From Fibrobacter sp. UWP2 (GTDB lineage: Bacteria; Fibrobacterota; Fibrobacteria; Fibrobacterales; Fibrobacteraceae), in the NCBI RefSeq assembly GCF_900141705.1, contig NZ_FQYM01000010.1:1-64000 (forward strand): a stretch of 64,000 nucleotides of DNA. Direction: 5' to 3'. Shown here in pieces: positions 34,435-42,883 of the stretch. The notes below the pieces were generated by a model. That model had not been told where the DNA came from, did not search any database, and saw only the letters and a program-made list of their open reading frames with translations. The stretch's first letter is position 1. Every line of letters begins with the position of its first letter. The position numbers and the translations under genes were made by a program.

Positions 34435-35646
34435 ATGAAAGTCCTCGTCATCGGTTCCGTTTACCCGAGATTCCCCGAAGACGCCGAAGTCCCCTGGCTC
34501 CGCACTTCCATCGCCCACCTCAAAAAGGCAGAGGTCGAGGTGCAAGTGTTAGCGCCTTCGTACAAAGGATTGCGCGACCATGTGATTGACGAGGTCCCGG
34601 TAAACCGCTTCAGATACGCACCCGCCGGCTGGGAGATGCTCACCCACGAGGAGGGGGCGCCCAGCAAAATGGCCAAAAAGCCGTGGCTGCAGTTACTCGC
34701 CATCCCCTACATCATCAGCGGGTTCCTCAGGTGCCTAGCCATTTGCCGCCGGTGGCGGCCCGATGTAATCCACGCCCACTGGCCCTTCCCGCACGCTTAC
34801 ATCGCGCTGGGCGCCGCCAAGCTGTTCCGCATCCCGCTGGTGCTGAACTTCCACGGCGCCGAACTGCTCCTCATCCGCAAAAAAAAGTGGGTGCGCCCGC
34901 TGCTCAAGTTCGCCATTGGCCAGGCCCAGGCCGTGTTCGCCAACTCGAGCTTTACCGCAAGCAAAATCCAGGCTCTCCGCAACGTGAACGTGGAATGGAG
35001 CCCCTACGGCACAACGCTCGGCAAGGCCGCGAACGCCGCCCACCCGGTCAACGGCAAGTTCAAAATCCTCTTTGTAGGCCGCCACATCGAACGCAAGGGC
35101 ATCACCTACCTTATCGAGGCGGCAAAGTATTTGCCCACAAACAAATTCGAAATCCGCATCGTAGGCGTGGGCGATCTCACCGATCAGCTCAAGGCGCAAG
35201 CCTCCGCGCAGTCCGGTTCCGACACGCAGGCAGGCACGCAACCCGCTACGCCTCCCGCCCCGGTGGTCTTCACCGGCAAGCTGAGCCCCGCCGACCTCGA
35301 GAACGAGTACCGCAACGCAAACGTGTTCGTGCTGCCCGCCATCGTCGATAGCAAGGGCGACACGGAAGGCCTCGGCGTCGTGCTCATCGAGGCGATGGAA
35401 CTCGGCCTCCCGGTTGTCGCCAGCGACGTCGGCGGCATTCCCGACGTGATCGTCAACGGGGAGTCGGGAATCCTCGTGCCCGAAAAAGACCCGCAGGCGC
35501 TTGCCGACGCCTTCAAGCGCCTTGAAGCGGACCCATCCCTCGTGAACGCCCTCCTGGACGGCGCCCGCAAGCGCATTGCCGACTGCTTCACCTGGGATGG
35601 CATCATCGAGCGCCAAATTGCCGTTTACAACAAACTAAAGCGCTAG
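34435..35646 (+). CDS. GT4-family glycosyltransferase
   Basis: 403 residues from the ATG at 34435 (MKVLVIGSVYPRF). GT-B fold: the N-terminal acceptor domain has HAHWPFPHAYIAL and LNFHGAEL; the C-terminal domain starts FKILFVGRHIERKGITYLIEA and has EGLGVVLIEAMELGLPVVAS, with the E(x7)E donor motif, then DVGGIPDVIVNGESGILV. It transfers a sugar from a nucleotide-sugar to an envelope glycan or lipid. An Ala/Thr/Pro/Gln insert near residues 255-275 (between LKAQASAQSG and PVVFTG) is unusual. Coupled to the preceding unknown gene. Confidence 0.9.
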   Translation: MKVLVIGSVYPRFPEDAEVPWLRTSIAHLKKAEVEVQVLAPSYKGLRDHVIDEVPVNRFRYAPAGWEMLTHEEGAPSKMAKKPWLQLLAIPYIISGFLRCLAICRRWRPDVIHAHWPFPHAYIALGAAKLFRIPLVLNFHGAELLLIRKKKWVRPLLKFAIGQAQAVFANSSFTASKIQALRNVNVEWSPYGTTLGKAANAAHPVNGKFKILFVGRHIERKGITYLIEAAKYLPTNKFEIRIVGVGDLTDQLKAQASAQSGSDTQAGTQPATPPAPVVFTGKLSPADLENEYRNANVFVLPAIVDSKGDTEGLGVVLIEAMELGLPVVASDVGGIPDVIVNGESGILVPEKDPQALADAFKRLEADPSLVNALLDGARKRIADCFTWDGIIERQIAVYNKLKR

Positions 35647-35717
35647 CCCGCGCGGCAAACAACCGCAAGCCAGTGCATTTCTCTTTTGGTTTTGACATCC
35701 CTTGCGTTTTTTATATA

Positions 35718-35725
35718 TATCTTTA
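35718..35725 (+). promoter_or_regulatory. TATCTTTA promoter box of the lipoprotein gene at 35769
   Basis: TAnnTTTA in a run of TATATA, 43 nt before the ATG, which has AAAGGAG ahead of it. Confidence 0.4.
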
Positions 35726-35768
35726 TAGCATATAAAATCCGGGTGTTAGGCACTACAAAGGAGCAAAG

Positions 35769-36692
35769 ATGAACTATTCCGCTCGTTCCAAAAAATGTAT
35801 CCGCTTTACGGCGATTGCCTGCGCGGTGGCTTTTACTCTCGCCGCCTGTGGCGATGACAGTAGCAGCGAACCCGCCGAGAACTCCGGCGACGACAACGGC
35901 AGCCAAACCTCTTCAACCACCAACAGCACCAAGGAAGACGTGGTGTACAACATCACCTCCAACAAAGACGGCATCTTGCGGACCACATACCGGGTCACCT
36001 ATGGCGATTGCGAAATGGACGAAGAAAACAACATGCTGATTTGGGAAGATGAATCCCGCGGCTACAGCATGGAACATAAATACTTTATTCGTAACGACTC
36101 CCTTTTCTTTTACTTTGGCAAGGGCGACGCCGGCGAATACGAACGCAATGCCATCATTTTCACCGGCCCCAAGGGTGGCAAACTGGAAGGCCACTGGTAC
36201 GATACCCACTGCTGGCTAAACGACGACGGCGTTCGCTGCGACGAAACCCAGTCCATGGGATTCTTCTCGGAAGAGTTGATTATTGACGGCAAAACCTTGA
36301 CCCGCCGCTTTGCAAACAACCCCAATTACAATTTGATGAACACGGAACTCGCCTTCGCCATTCTATTCTCACTGGACCATGGGCGCGTCCCCATGGTCCT
36401 CGATAAAGAAAGCGTTATGAGCGAAGCCGAAGAAAAGATTACGCCCTCCAACGGCGCCACGCTCAAAAGTCTGAACGCCAAGATATACACCAACCAGTTC
36501 AATTATATCTTTGTAGTGGACGCCGAAATTGCCAAGGGTGATAAAACCTGCAGCTACCATTACGAAGGCAAGGACATTGGCAAGGCGGAATGCGTCGAAA
36601 GCAAATTGGACAGCCTGATTCTGGAGTGGGGACAATACAACGTGTCGAACTACAACGAGGTAATGGATTGCCTCGGCTTTGAAGAACAGTAA
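35769..36692 (+). CDS. Lipoprotein of unknown function
   Basis: 307 residues. The signal peptide ends in the lipobox LAAC near Cys27, followed by GDDSSSEPAENSGDDNG and a Ser/Thr linker. The rest is mostly beta strands with four paired-looking Cys (GDCEMDEENN, THCWLNDDGVRCDE). No family recognised. It has its own promoter and AAAGGAG 5 nt before the ATG. The sbcC gene converges 27 nt after its stop. The GDDSSS start is shared with the lipoprotein at 19884, suggesting a common outer-membrane sorting context. Confidence 0.75.
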   Translation: MNYSARSKKCIRFTAIACAVAFTLAACGDDSSSEPAENSGDDNGSQTSSTTNSTKEDVVYNITSNKDGILRTTYRVTYGDCEMDEENNMLIWEDESRGYSMEHKYFIRNDSLFFYFGKGDAGEYERNAIIFTGPKGGKLEGHWYDTHCWLNDDGVRCDETQSMGFFSEELIIDGKTLTRRFANNPNYNLMNTELAFAILFSLDHGRVPMVLDKESVMSEAEEKITPSNGATLKSLNAKIYTNQFNYIFVVDAEIAKGDKTCSYHYEGKDIGKAECVESKLDSLILEWGQYNVSNYNEVMDCLGFEEQ

Positions 36693-36719
36693 AAGCGGCG
36701 GCCACAGGGCCTGCCCACC

Positions 36720-39527
36720 TTAGACCTCGATGCTCACGGTGCTGCCGTGGGCTTCGTCTTTTTTGACCTTCACGGTTTTCTGGATCTTCTTTTCTAGCTC
36801 CGCCACGTGGCTGATAATGCCCACCAGGCGGTTATCGCCCGCGAGCGTCTGCAACGTGTTGATGGCAAGCCGTAAGCTCTCGTCGTCAAGCGAACCGAAT
36901 CCCTCGTCCACGAACATCGTATCAAGCTGGATGCCGCCTGCCGAACTCTGCACCTCGTCGGCGAGGCCAAGCGCCAGCGAAAGTGAAGCCAAGAAGCTTT
37001 CGCCACCGCTGAGCGTCTTCACATCGCGCTGCCTGCCGCTCGCATGGTCGAGTACGTTCAAGTCGAGCCCGCTCTGGCTCTTGTTATTGGAAGCGTCCAT
37101 GCGACGCACCAGTTCGTACTGCCCGTTGGTGAGAATACGGAAGCGCGTATTCGCGCGGCTCACAATGCGGTCAAAATACGACGTCTGCACGTAAGTCTCA
37201 AGCATCACCTTGCTTATGCCCGTAAGCGTACCGTTCGCCGTATCCGAAAGGTTCCTTATCCAGCCGCGCCTGCGGATAAGTTCTCCCAAAGAATCCACTA
37301 TCTTGCGGATTTGCAAAAGCGCACTGTTGTTCTGCGACAGGCGCGAAACAACCCGGTTCATTTTTTCGTTCAAGGCATTGCGAGCGTCCGAAACACCATC
37401 GCGTTCCGCCTTCAGGGCCACAAGGTCATATTCCTTGGCTCCCTCGAGCTGCAATGAGAGTGATTTGATTTGGCCTTCCAAATCAGTCATCTCCGTCTTG
37501 CACTTGTCAAATTCATCGGCAGCGTTCTTGCGAGCAACCTGCAATTCCGAAAGCGCAACAGATTTTTCGCGGATATCCTTGTCGGCATCCGCCTTACTTA
37601 TGAACGGAAGTTTGCCGAGCGATTCCACAAGAGTCTTCTTTTGCGTCTGGAGTTCCGCATCCGCTGCAGAAATCTTGCTCGAGAGGGAATCGTTTTCTTC
37701 GCGACTCTTGTCCAGAAGTTTCCTGAATTCCGGAATGTCCGTATCCAGTTTCTTCTTGCGTTCTTCCCTCCTGATTTCGTCACTGAGCTTGTTGTCGGTA
37801 TCGCGCAGCGATTCCTTCACCGCATCGAATTCCGTACGGATTCTTTCCTTGGCGCTATCGATAGGGCAGTCGCCAAAGAGTTCCGCCAACTTTTTCTCGA
37901 GTTCGACTTGCTTGGCATCGCGCGAGGCCTTCGTGCGGGCCGCACCGTCCGCCTTTTTATTGCGACCGTCAAGCAAGCCATCACGCATATTCTTGAGTTC
38001 CTCGATTTCCGCCTGCGTCGGAGCCTCTGCCGATTTGCACGCCTTGTGCGGATGGTCCACGGAACCGCATACCGGGCAAGCGTACCCTTCTTCGAGAGTC
38101 TCCGCAAGGATTCCCGCCTGCTCGTTCAAGAATGCGCGATTCTTTGTTTCATAAGCGTCGTTGCTTTGTCTATACTTCTTGTCTGCATCGAGGTATTCGT
38201 CCTGTGCATCGCGGAAGGCTTTTTCGGCATCGTCAAGTTCCTTTACCAACTCGCCCGCGCGCAAGAGCTGTTCCTTGCGCATTTTGAGATTTTCTCTCTG
38301 CGCCTCAAATTTCGCCCTGTTCTCCCCGGCATCCGAAAGCCCGTTGAATTCCTCCTCCAGTTTCAGGAAATCATCGCTCTGCTTCTTGAAAATTACCTTG
38401 TGCCTATTGAGCGTATCCTTGTTTCGGGCAAGCTCCATTTCCTTGTTACTTATTTCGGCACGAACTTTTTCGAGCCTGGCATATTCAGGGAGAAAGTTGT
38501 TCAGGGTCGTAATGGCTTCTTGTAACTTTTCGCATTCAGGGACTGTCGCTTCTGCTACATCGACGGCCTTTTTCAACGGCTCCATTTGCGGCATGAGCTT
38601 CTCGAGTTTTCCCTTCGCGTCGTCAAGCCCCTTGCGCGCTTTTTCCACGCCCTCGGCGCGACCGATTTCCGTATTCAGCACGCCCAATTTTTTGTCAGTC
38701 CGGTCAAGCTCTTCCTTCATGCCGGCTTGCGCGGCAAAATCTTCGTCAATAATCGCCTGCACCAAGTTGCAAACACCCTGCCAGTCGGGCACCTGCCTTG
38801 CTGCGGCAAGGTTCTTCGCCTTTTCCAGATTCTCTACTTGCGCCGAACCTTCACCGCACTGCAACTGCGCCACCATCGTGCATGCCGCATTTTCGCTATC
38901 GCCGCACTGCCTTTCTATTTCCGAGGCGCGCCTCTTGAGTTCGTCCTGCAAGGAGCCGAACTTGTCCGTCTTGAAGATCTTGCGGAAAATTTTCTTGCGC
39001 TCGTCCGTCGTCGAAAGCAGGAGCTTCATAAAGTCGCCCTGCGCAATCATCGCGATTTTCGTAAACTGGTCGCGGTCAATGCCGATAATCTTCTTCACTT
39101 CTGCCGCAACGTCTTTTTCCTTGGTTACCGGGAAGCTCGTGGGGCCCTGCCTGCCGCTGGCTTCGGGACGGTAGAAGGTGACCGAAGCCGCTTCGGTCAT
39201 GTCCCCTTCGCCCTTCTCCTTGGGGCGTTTATACTTGAGGCTGCGCACCACGCGGTATTCCTTGCCCGCATATTCGAACGTCAAGTCCACTTCGGTCTTT
39301 GTCTCGGGAGCCACGTTCGTACAGCGGAACAGATTCGCGTCGTCGCGGTTGTCGCCACTCGCGCGCCCGAACAGCGCAAATGTAATCGCATCGAAAATCG
39401 TCGTCTTGCCGGCGCCCGTATCGCCCGAAATCAGGTAGAGCCCGCTCTTGCCGAGCTTATCCAAGTCAATGACGGTGCGTTCCGCGTATGGTCCGAATGC
39501 AGAAATAATCAGCTTGGTCGGTCTCAT
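36720..39527 (-). CDS. sbcC: Exonuclease subunit SbcC (Rad50-like ATPase)
   Basis: 935 residues. The N-terminal ATPase half has FGPYAERTVIDLD and the Walker A GDTGAGKTTIFDAI. Long coiled coils flank the zinc hook CPVCGSVDHPHKAC near residue 482. The C-terminal half has the signature LSGGESFLASLSLALGLADE and Walker B TMFVDEGFGSLD. With SbcD it opens and cuts hairpins and protein-blocked DNA ends, a notable partner for the many palindromes in this window. It overlaps sbcD by 4 nt (ATGA), so the two are translated together. Confidence 0.95.
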   Translation of the reverse strand: MRPTKLIISAFGPYAERTVIDLDKLGKSGLYLISGDTGAGKTTIFDAITFALFGRASGDNRDDANLFRCTNVAPETKTEVDLTFEYAGKEYRVVRSLKYKRPKEKGEGDMTEAASVTFYRPEASGRQGPTSFPVTKEKDVAAEVKKIIGIDRDQFTKIAMIAQGDFMKLLLSTTDERKKIFRKIFKTDKFGSLQDELKRRASEIERQCGDSENAACTMVAQLQCGEGSAQVENLEKAKNLAAARQVPDWQGVCNLVQAIIDEDFAAQAGMKEELDRTDKKLGVLNTEIGRAEGVEKARKGLDDAKGKLEKLMPQMEPLKKAVDVAEATVPECEKLQEAITTLNNFLPEYARLEKVRAEISNKEMELARNKDTLNRHKVIFKKQSDDFLKLEEEFNGLSDAGENRAKFEAQRENLKMRKEQLLRAGELVKELDDAEKAFRDAQDEYLDADKKYRQSNDAYETKNRAFLNEQAGILAETLEEGYACPVCGSVDHPHKACKSAEAPTQAEIEELKNMRDGLLDGRNKKADGAARTKASRDAKQVELEKKLAELFGDCPIDSAKERIRTEFDAVKESLRDTDNKLSDEIRREERKKKLDTDIPEFRKLLDKSREENDSLSSKISAADAELQTQKKTLVESLGKLPFISKADADKDIREKSVALSELQVARKNAADEFDKCKTEMTDLEGQIKSLSLQLEGAKEYDLVALKAERDGVSDARNALNEKMNRVVSRLSQNNSALLQIRKIVDSLGELIRRRGWIRNLSDTANGTLTGISKVMLETYVQTSYFDRIVSRANTRFRILTNGQYELVRRMDASNNKSQSGLDLNVLDHASGRQRDVKTLSGGESFLASLSLALGLADEVQSSAGGIQLDTMFVDEGFGSLDDESLRLAINTLQTLAGDNRLVGIISHVAELEKKIQKTVKVKKDEAHGSTVSIEV

Positions 39528-40723
39528 CTTTCGTCTCCCCAGATTCCTTCGATGATACTTTGTACAAATTCACTTTCTTCGCCGTTTATTTCGCGACGGT
39601 TCATCTCGCAGAAGAATTCCACGAATAATTCCATCGGCGATTTTTTCTCGACCGCTTCCACGCCCACCGCAATCTGCTGGCTGCGCGTGCGCTCGTTGTC
39701 GTAATCGAGCATCATCAAGTTCGGGTAGACTCCGCGCAGTTTCTGCGCCGCGTCCAGAACGTCATTCTCGTCGGTGAGTTTCACGTACACGTAGTCGTCA
39801 AGCTTATTGCCTGCCGCCACCTGCGCCGTACGGAATTCCGGCGAGACAAGTTCTGCAAACGTCCCGCGAATCTCGCGAACATCGTGCAGCGGCTTCAGCG
39901 GAATCTCGCGAACGCTTGCGCCCTGGGCTCCCAACTCCACCACCGTCACCGACTTTTGGTGGGTCGCCTCAGAAAGCGAATACTTGAGCGGCGTTCCAGA
40001 ATAACGAATGACCTGGCCTGTGTCGCCCGTAATATTTTGCGGTCTATGGATGTGCCCCAACGCCACGTAATCAAAACCCTTGAACGCGCTCGCGTCAGCA
40101 TTGTCAAGGCCGCCCACGTTCTCTTCACTACCGCCCTGGTCGACCTTAGCTCCCGTCACAAACTGGTGAGCCACGAGCACGTTGCGTCGACCCGGCGTAA
40201 ATTGCATGTGCGATACGGCAACGCGGATGGCATCGGTGAAATTCGCGATGACAGACGCAGCACCACCTTCTACGCAAGAATCCCCATCGCCCTCGGCGGT
40301 TTCAAAGGAGCGCACTTCGGCAGGCCTCACAAACGGGAGCATCCACACGTCCACTTCGCCTAGTTCGTCCTTGAGCGTGACCGGCAAAAACTGGGCATTG
40401 TACGTGGGCGACATGTGCACTCCATGACTCGCCATAAGACGCCCGCCAAACGCGATGCGCTCTGCGGAGTCATGGTTCCCGCTGATCACGAACACCTGGG
40501 TGCCCGTTGCCGAGAGCTGCACCAAAAAGTCATCTAAAACGCCAACGGCCTCGGCACTCGGTACCGACTTGTCGTAAACGTCGCCCGCAATGAGCACGGC
40601 ATCGGGGCGTTCGTCTCGCACCATAGATACGATCTCGCCCAAAATGTGCTTTTGGTCTTCGAGCATGCTGTGTTCGCAAACACGCTTGCCAATATGTAAA
40701 TCTGCTAAATGGAAAAACTTCAT
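39524..40723 (-). CDS. sbcD: Exonuclease subunit SbcD (Mre11-like nuclease)
   Basis: 399 residues from MKFFHLADLHIGKRV. The metallophosphoesterase motifs are ADLHIGK, IAGDVYDKSVPS, ISGNHDSAERIAFG and the later HQFV and ALGHIHRPQ. It is the nuclease of the SbcCD complex (double-strand exonuclease and hairpin endonuclease). The start is probably the ATG at 40723 or 40726. TATATTTG ends 2 nt before the first of these, so a leaderless mRNA is likely. The open frame to 40747 would start upstream of the promoter box. Confidence 0.94.
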   Translation of the reverse strand: MKFFHLADLHIGKRVCEHSMLEDQKHILGEIVSMVRDERPDAVLIAGDVYDKSVPSAEAVGVLDDFLVQLSATGTQVFVISGNHDSAERIAFGGRLMASHGVHMSPTYNAQFLPVTLKDELGEVDVWMLPFVRPAEVRSFETAEGDGDSCVEGGAASVIANFTDAIRVAVSHMQFTPGRRNVLVAHQFVTGAKVDQGGSEENVGGLDNADASAFKGFDYVALGHIHRPQNITGDTGQVIRYSGTPLKYSLSEATHQKSVTVVELGAQGASVREIPLKPLHDVREIRGTFAELVSPEFRTAQVAAGNKLDDYVYVKLTDENDVLDAAQKLRGVYPNLMMLDYDNERTRSQQIAVGVEAVEKKSPMELFVEFFCEMNRREINGEESEFVQSIIEGIWGDER

Positions 40724-40728
40724 CATCT

Positions 40729-40736
40729 CAAATATA
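40729..40736 (-). promoter_or_regulatory. TATATTTG promoter box of sbcDC
   Basis: Exact match on the minus strand, 2 nt (AG) before ATGATG. Confidence 0.55.
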
Positions 40737-40784
40737 GTATCGAACAAATGTCAAAAAGTGTCAAACCGTTTTTTAAAAAAATAA

Positions 40785-40806
40785 ACGCCCGCAACAATGC
40801 GAGCGT
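40785..40806 (-). terminator. Terminator of the lipoprotein gene at 40830
   Basis: ACGCCCGCA/TGCGAGCGT stem (8 of 9 pairs) with loop ACAA, followed on the minus strand by TTTATTTTTTT. Confidence 0.85.
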
Positions 40807-40829
40807 ATCATCAACATTCTAAATCGAGA

Positions 40830-41258
40830 TTAGGGAACCTGGACGCCGACGGCTTCGAATGTAGCCTTATTTTGCGGGTTCGGAAGCGCCACGGAAGTAA
40901 TCCAGTTGTATTCGGCAATGCCGGCAAGACCCACGCGGGCGCAAAGCTGATCGCGTGCCACATTGTAGGCATTCAGAATTTGCACCTTCTCGGCATCCTG
41001 CGCCTTGTCAATACGGTCGGTCCAACGCACGCCAAGCTCAATGAGGGCGGCGCTCGCCTTGGCATAGCGCTTCGCCTGGTCGGCAGTCACCACGGGGCTG
41101 GACGGCGCAGTGAATGCGTCAACCTGAACAATGGGAACCGACTTGGGAACTGCAGACTGGTTTGCGACGATATCGGGCGTCACTTGTTCTTCTTGAGAAC
41201 AGGAAACAAAAAAAGAGACGATAGCCAAAAGTGAAACTGTTAAGATCCGTTTTAGCAT
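40830..41258 (-). CDS. Small lipoprotein of unknown function
   Basis: 142 residues. The lipobox is FVSC at Cys20 (SLLAIVSFFVSC), followed by SQEEQVTPD. The rest is mainly helical (ASAALIELGVRWTDRIDKAQ) with one internal Cys. No family recognised. It starts 19 nt after the 3' end of tRNA-Met on the same strand with AGAGGCG ahead, and no promoter or terminator lies between, so it is probably read from the tRNA promoter. Confidence 0.75.
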   Translation of the reverse strand: MLKRILTVSLLAIVSFFVSCSQEEQVTPDIVANQSAVPKSVPIVQVDAFTAPSSPVVTADQAKRYAKASAALIELGVRWTDRIDKAQDAEKVQILNAYNVARDQLCARVGLAGIAEYNWITSVALPNPQNKATFEAVGVQVP

Positions 41259-41277
41259 ATGCGCCTCTTTTTTTTAA

Positions 41278-41349
41278 TAGCGGTTCAGGGATTTGAACCC
41301 CGGACCAATGGATTATGATTCCAGTGCTCTACCGCTGAGCTAAACCGCC
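41278..41349 (-). tRNA. tRNA-Met(CAT), elongator type (tRNA-Ile2 possible)
   Basis: 72 nt. Acceptor GGCGGTT/AACCGCT (a G-U pair at 1-72) with discriminator A; D stem GCTC/GAGC; anticodon loop ATCATAA gives CAT; T arm CGGGG-TTCAAAT-CCCTG. It lacks the three G-C pairs of an initiator anticodon stem. A CAT tRNA modified by TilS would read AUA as Ile instead; sequence alone does not settle this. CCA is not encoded. Confidence 0.9.
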
Positions 41350-41357
41350 ATTGTGGG

Positions 41358-41388
41358 CAAATATAGCAACGAAAGGCACTTTTTTCAA
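41358..41388 (-). promoter_or_regulatory. Promoter of tRNA-Met and the following lipoprotein gene
   Basis: Minus-strand TTGAAA (41383-41388), a 17-nt spacer, then TATATTTG (41358-41365). It ends 8 nt before the mature tRNA 5' end, which fixes the position of the transcription start for this type of box. Confidence 0.75.
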
Positions 41389-41406
41389 GGTATCAACTCA
41401 AAAAAG

Positions 41407-42144
41407 TTAGAATTGCACCTCAGTTTCAACAAAATCTTCGCCCCAGTTGATGGTTACCCAGCCAGGAGCAGAGCTCTTCAGGTTAAAGTACGGTGTATTA
41501 GGGTCAATCTGCATTTGCGTCGCCGGCGCCACGTGAATATTGAGACCCGTATTCGTGGTCACCTCGAATTCACTGTGGTAATGCCCGCAAAATACATGGT
41601 GCAAATTGTCGAATTTTTCCAAGGTTTCGCGAACCTCGAGCATGTTGCGCAAGTGGAATCGCAAATCCATGAACCTGTGGTTGCAGAATGCAGGCGGATG
41701 GTGCATAAACAAAAGCACCTCGCCCTTGACCTTTGGAACTTCGGTTTCCAGCCAATCCAACTGGTCACGCGAAACTTCACCGCATGCACTGTCAATAAAG
41801 AAAATCGAACGGCCAGCGATATCGTAACGGTAATAGCATTTTCCGTTGTGCACTTCCAAATCAAAGAACTTTTGCATCACTTCGATTCGGTCATGGTTTC
41901 CGGGGATAATGCACACAGGGGTTTTGCACACCTTAATTGAATCGGCAACGTACTTGTAAGCACCCGGTTCTGCGTCTTCGTTGGCAAGGTCACCCGAAAG
42001 TACAAGAAGGTCCAAATCCTGCATAGAGGAATCGTTGAGCGCCTTCATAAAATTGGCGCGTACATCTATTCCTTGCACAAGATTTTCATCTTCACCAATA
42101 TGGAGATCTGATATCTGTCCTATTTTTATTACTTTCGATGCCAT
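41407..42144 (-). CDS. Metallophosphoesterase (class III cyclic-nucleotide phosphodiesterase-like)
   Basis: 245 residues. The motifs, in order, are ISDLHIGED, VLSGDLANED, IPGNHDRIEV, MHHPPAFCNHR and FCGHYHSEFEV, a full set of binuclear metal ligands as in the CpdA/Icc family. Family members hydrolyse cyclic nucleotides or other phosphodiesters; the substrate here is unknown. ATG at 42144; TATATTTA (42155-42162) ends 10 nt before it, leaving no real room for a Shine-Dalgarno site. A separate transcript between the AT-rich region and tRNA-Met. Confidence 0.88.
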   Translation of the reverse strand: MASKVIKIGQISDLHIGEDENLVQGIDVRANFMKALNDSSMQDLDLLVLSGDLANEDAEPGAYKYVADSIKVCKTPVCIIPGNHDRIEVMQKFFDLEVHNGKCYYRYDIAGRSIFFIDSACGEVSRDQLDWLETEVPKVKGEVLLFMHHPPAFCNHRFMDLRFHLRNMLEVRETLEKFDNLHHVFCGHYHSEFEVTTNTGLNIHVAPATQMQIDPNTPYFNLKSSAPGWVTINWGEDFVETEVQF

Positions 42145-42154
42145 CAGTTTCGTT

Positions 42155-42162
42155 TAAATATA
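42155..42162 (-). promoter_or_regulatory. TATATTTA promoter box of the phosphoesterase gene
   Basis: Minus-strand TAnnTTTA, 10 nt before the ATG at 42144. Confidence 0.45.
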
Positions 42163-42164
42163 GA

Positions 42165-42490
42165 TATATCAAATGCGAAAAATTGAAAAATTTGATAAAT
42201 TTTAGTGGTTTGTGACGTTTATCAACAATTCAGTCTAAATTTGTACTAAATCTTCTATATGAGGTCGTTAACACTTTGTTGTCAATTGTCAAGAATCCAA
42301 CTTTGACATTTATCAACGTCAAAGTTTGTGAATTAACTCAAAAACTTTGACATTTCAAGTTTTTCTGGTAAAAAAGCCAACTTTTTGAATACCAAACAGT
42401 TAAGCCCTTTACCAAAAAAACACAATCCACTATCAACAACACTATTACTTATATCTTTATATATAAATAATTATAAATAATAGTATAGTG
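42165..42490. other. AT-rich intergenic region with DnaA-box-like sites (candidate replication-origin element)
   Basis: About 330 bp without a gene, far richer in A and T than its surroundings. It holds TTATCAACA (42219-42227), TTATCAACG (42310-42318) and CTATCAACA (42430-42438), which resemble the DnaA box TTATCCACA. AACTTTGAC and GTCAAAGTT form an inverted repeat around 42300-42326, with a third copy near 42350. A ~35-bp A/T-only-type stretch (TTATATCTTTATATATAAAT) near 42449-42483 could be an unwinding element. It is also the promoter region of the phosphoesterase gene. Confidence 0.4.
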
Positions 42491-42495
42491 GTGGA

Positions 42496-42861
42496 TTAAG
42501 CCTTAGGCGCTTCCTTGACGGCAGTCTGAGGCAAACCCATTTGGCAGTTACCCTGGAAAACAGCTCCTTCCTGGATAATGAGCTGCTTGGTCTTGATGTT
42601 GCCTACGTACTGCGAGGAGCTTTCGAGAACGAGTTTTTCGGCCACGTCGATGTTTCCCTTGACCCTTCCGGCGACAACGGCGTTAATCGTCTTGACTTCG
42701 CCTTCAACATAGCCGGACTTTTCGATAATGAGCTCGCCTTCGATGTTGACACTACCGTTCACGTTACCGGCGATGCGCACATCGCTCTTGCCGGAAATGT
42801 CGCCCTTGATGGTGACGGTGTTGCCAATCTGGGTGATTTCCTGTTCGCCTTTTACAGCCAT
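42496..42861 (-). CDS. Bactofilin
   Basis: 121 residues. The bactofilin (DUF583) beta-helix core runs from TVTIKGDISGKSDVRIAGNV to VFQGNCQMG with repeating short strands (GSVNIEGELIIEKSGYVEGE). Short charged or Pro/Ala tails flank it. Bactofilins polymerise without nucleotide into scaffolds that place cell-wall enzymes or, in Myxococcus, the ParABS machinery. Here it is the last gene of the rsmG-parA-parB-M23 run, 22 nt after the M23 peptidase gene, which fits both kinds of partner. A start with GGAGT ahead supports the ATG at 42861. Confidence 0.92.
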   Translation of the reverse strand: MAVKGEQEITQIGNTVTIKGDISGKSDVRIAGNVNGSVNIEGELIIEKSGYVEGEVKTINAVVAGRVKGNIDVAEKLVLESSSQYVGNIKTKQLIIQEGAVFQGNCQMGLPQTAVKEAPKA

Positions 42862-42883
42862 GGTTTACTCCTTGTTCTTGTGA

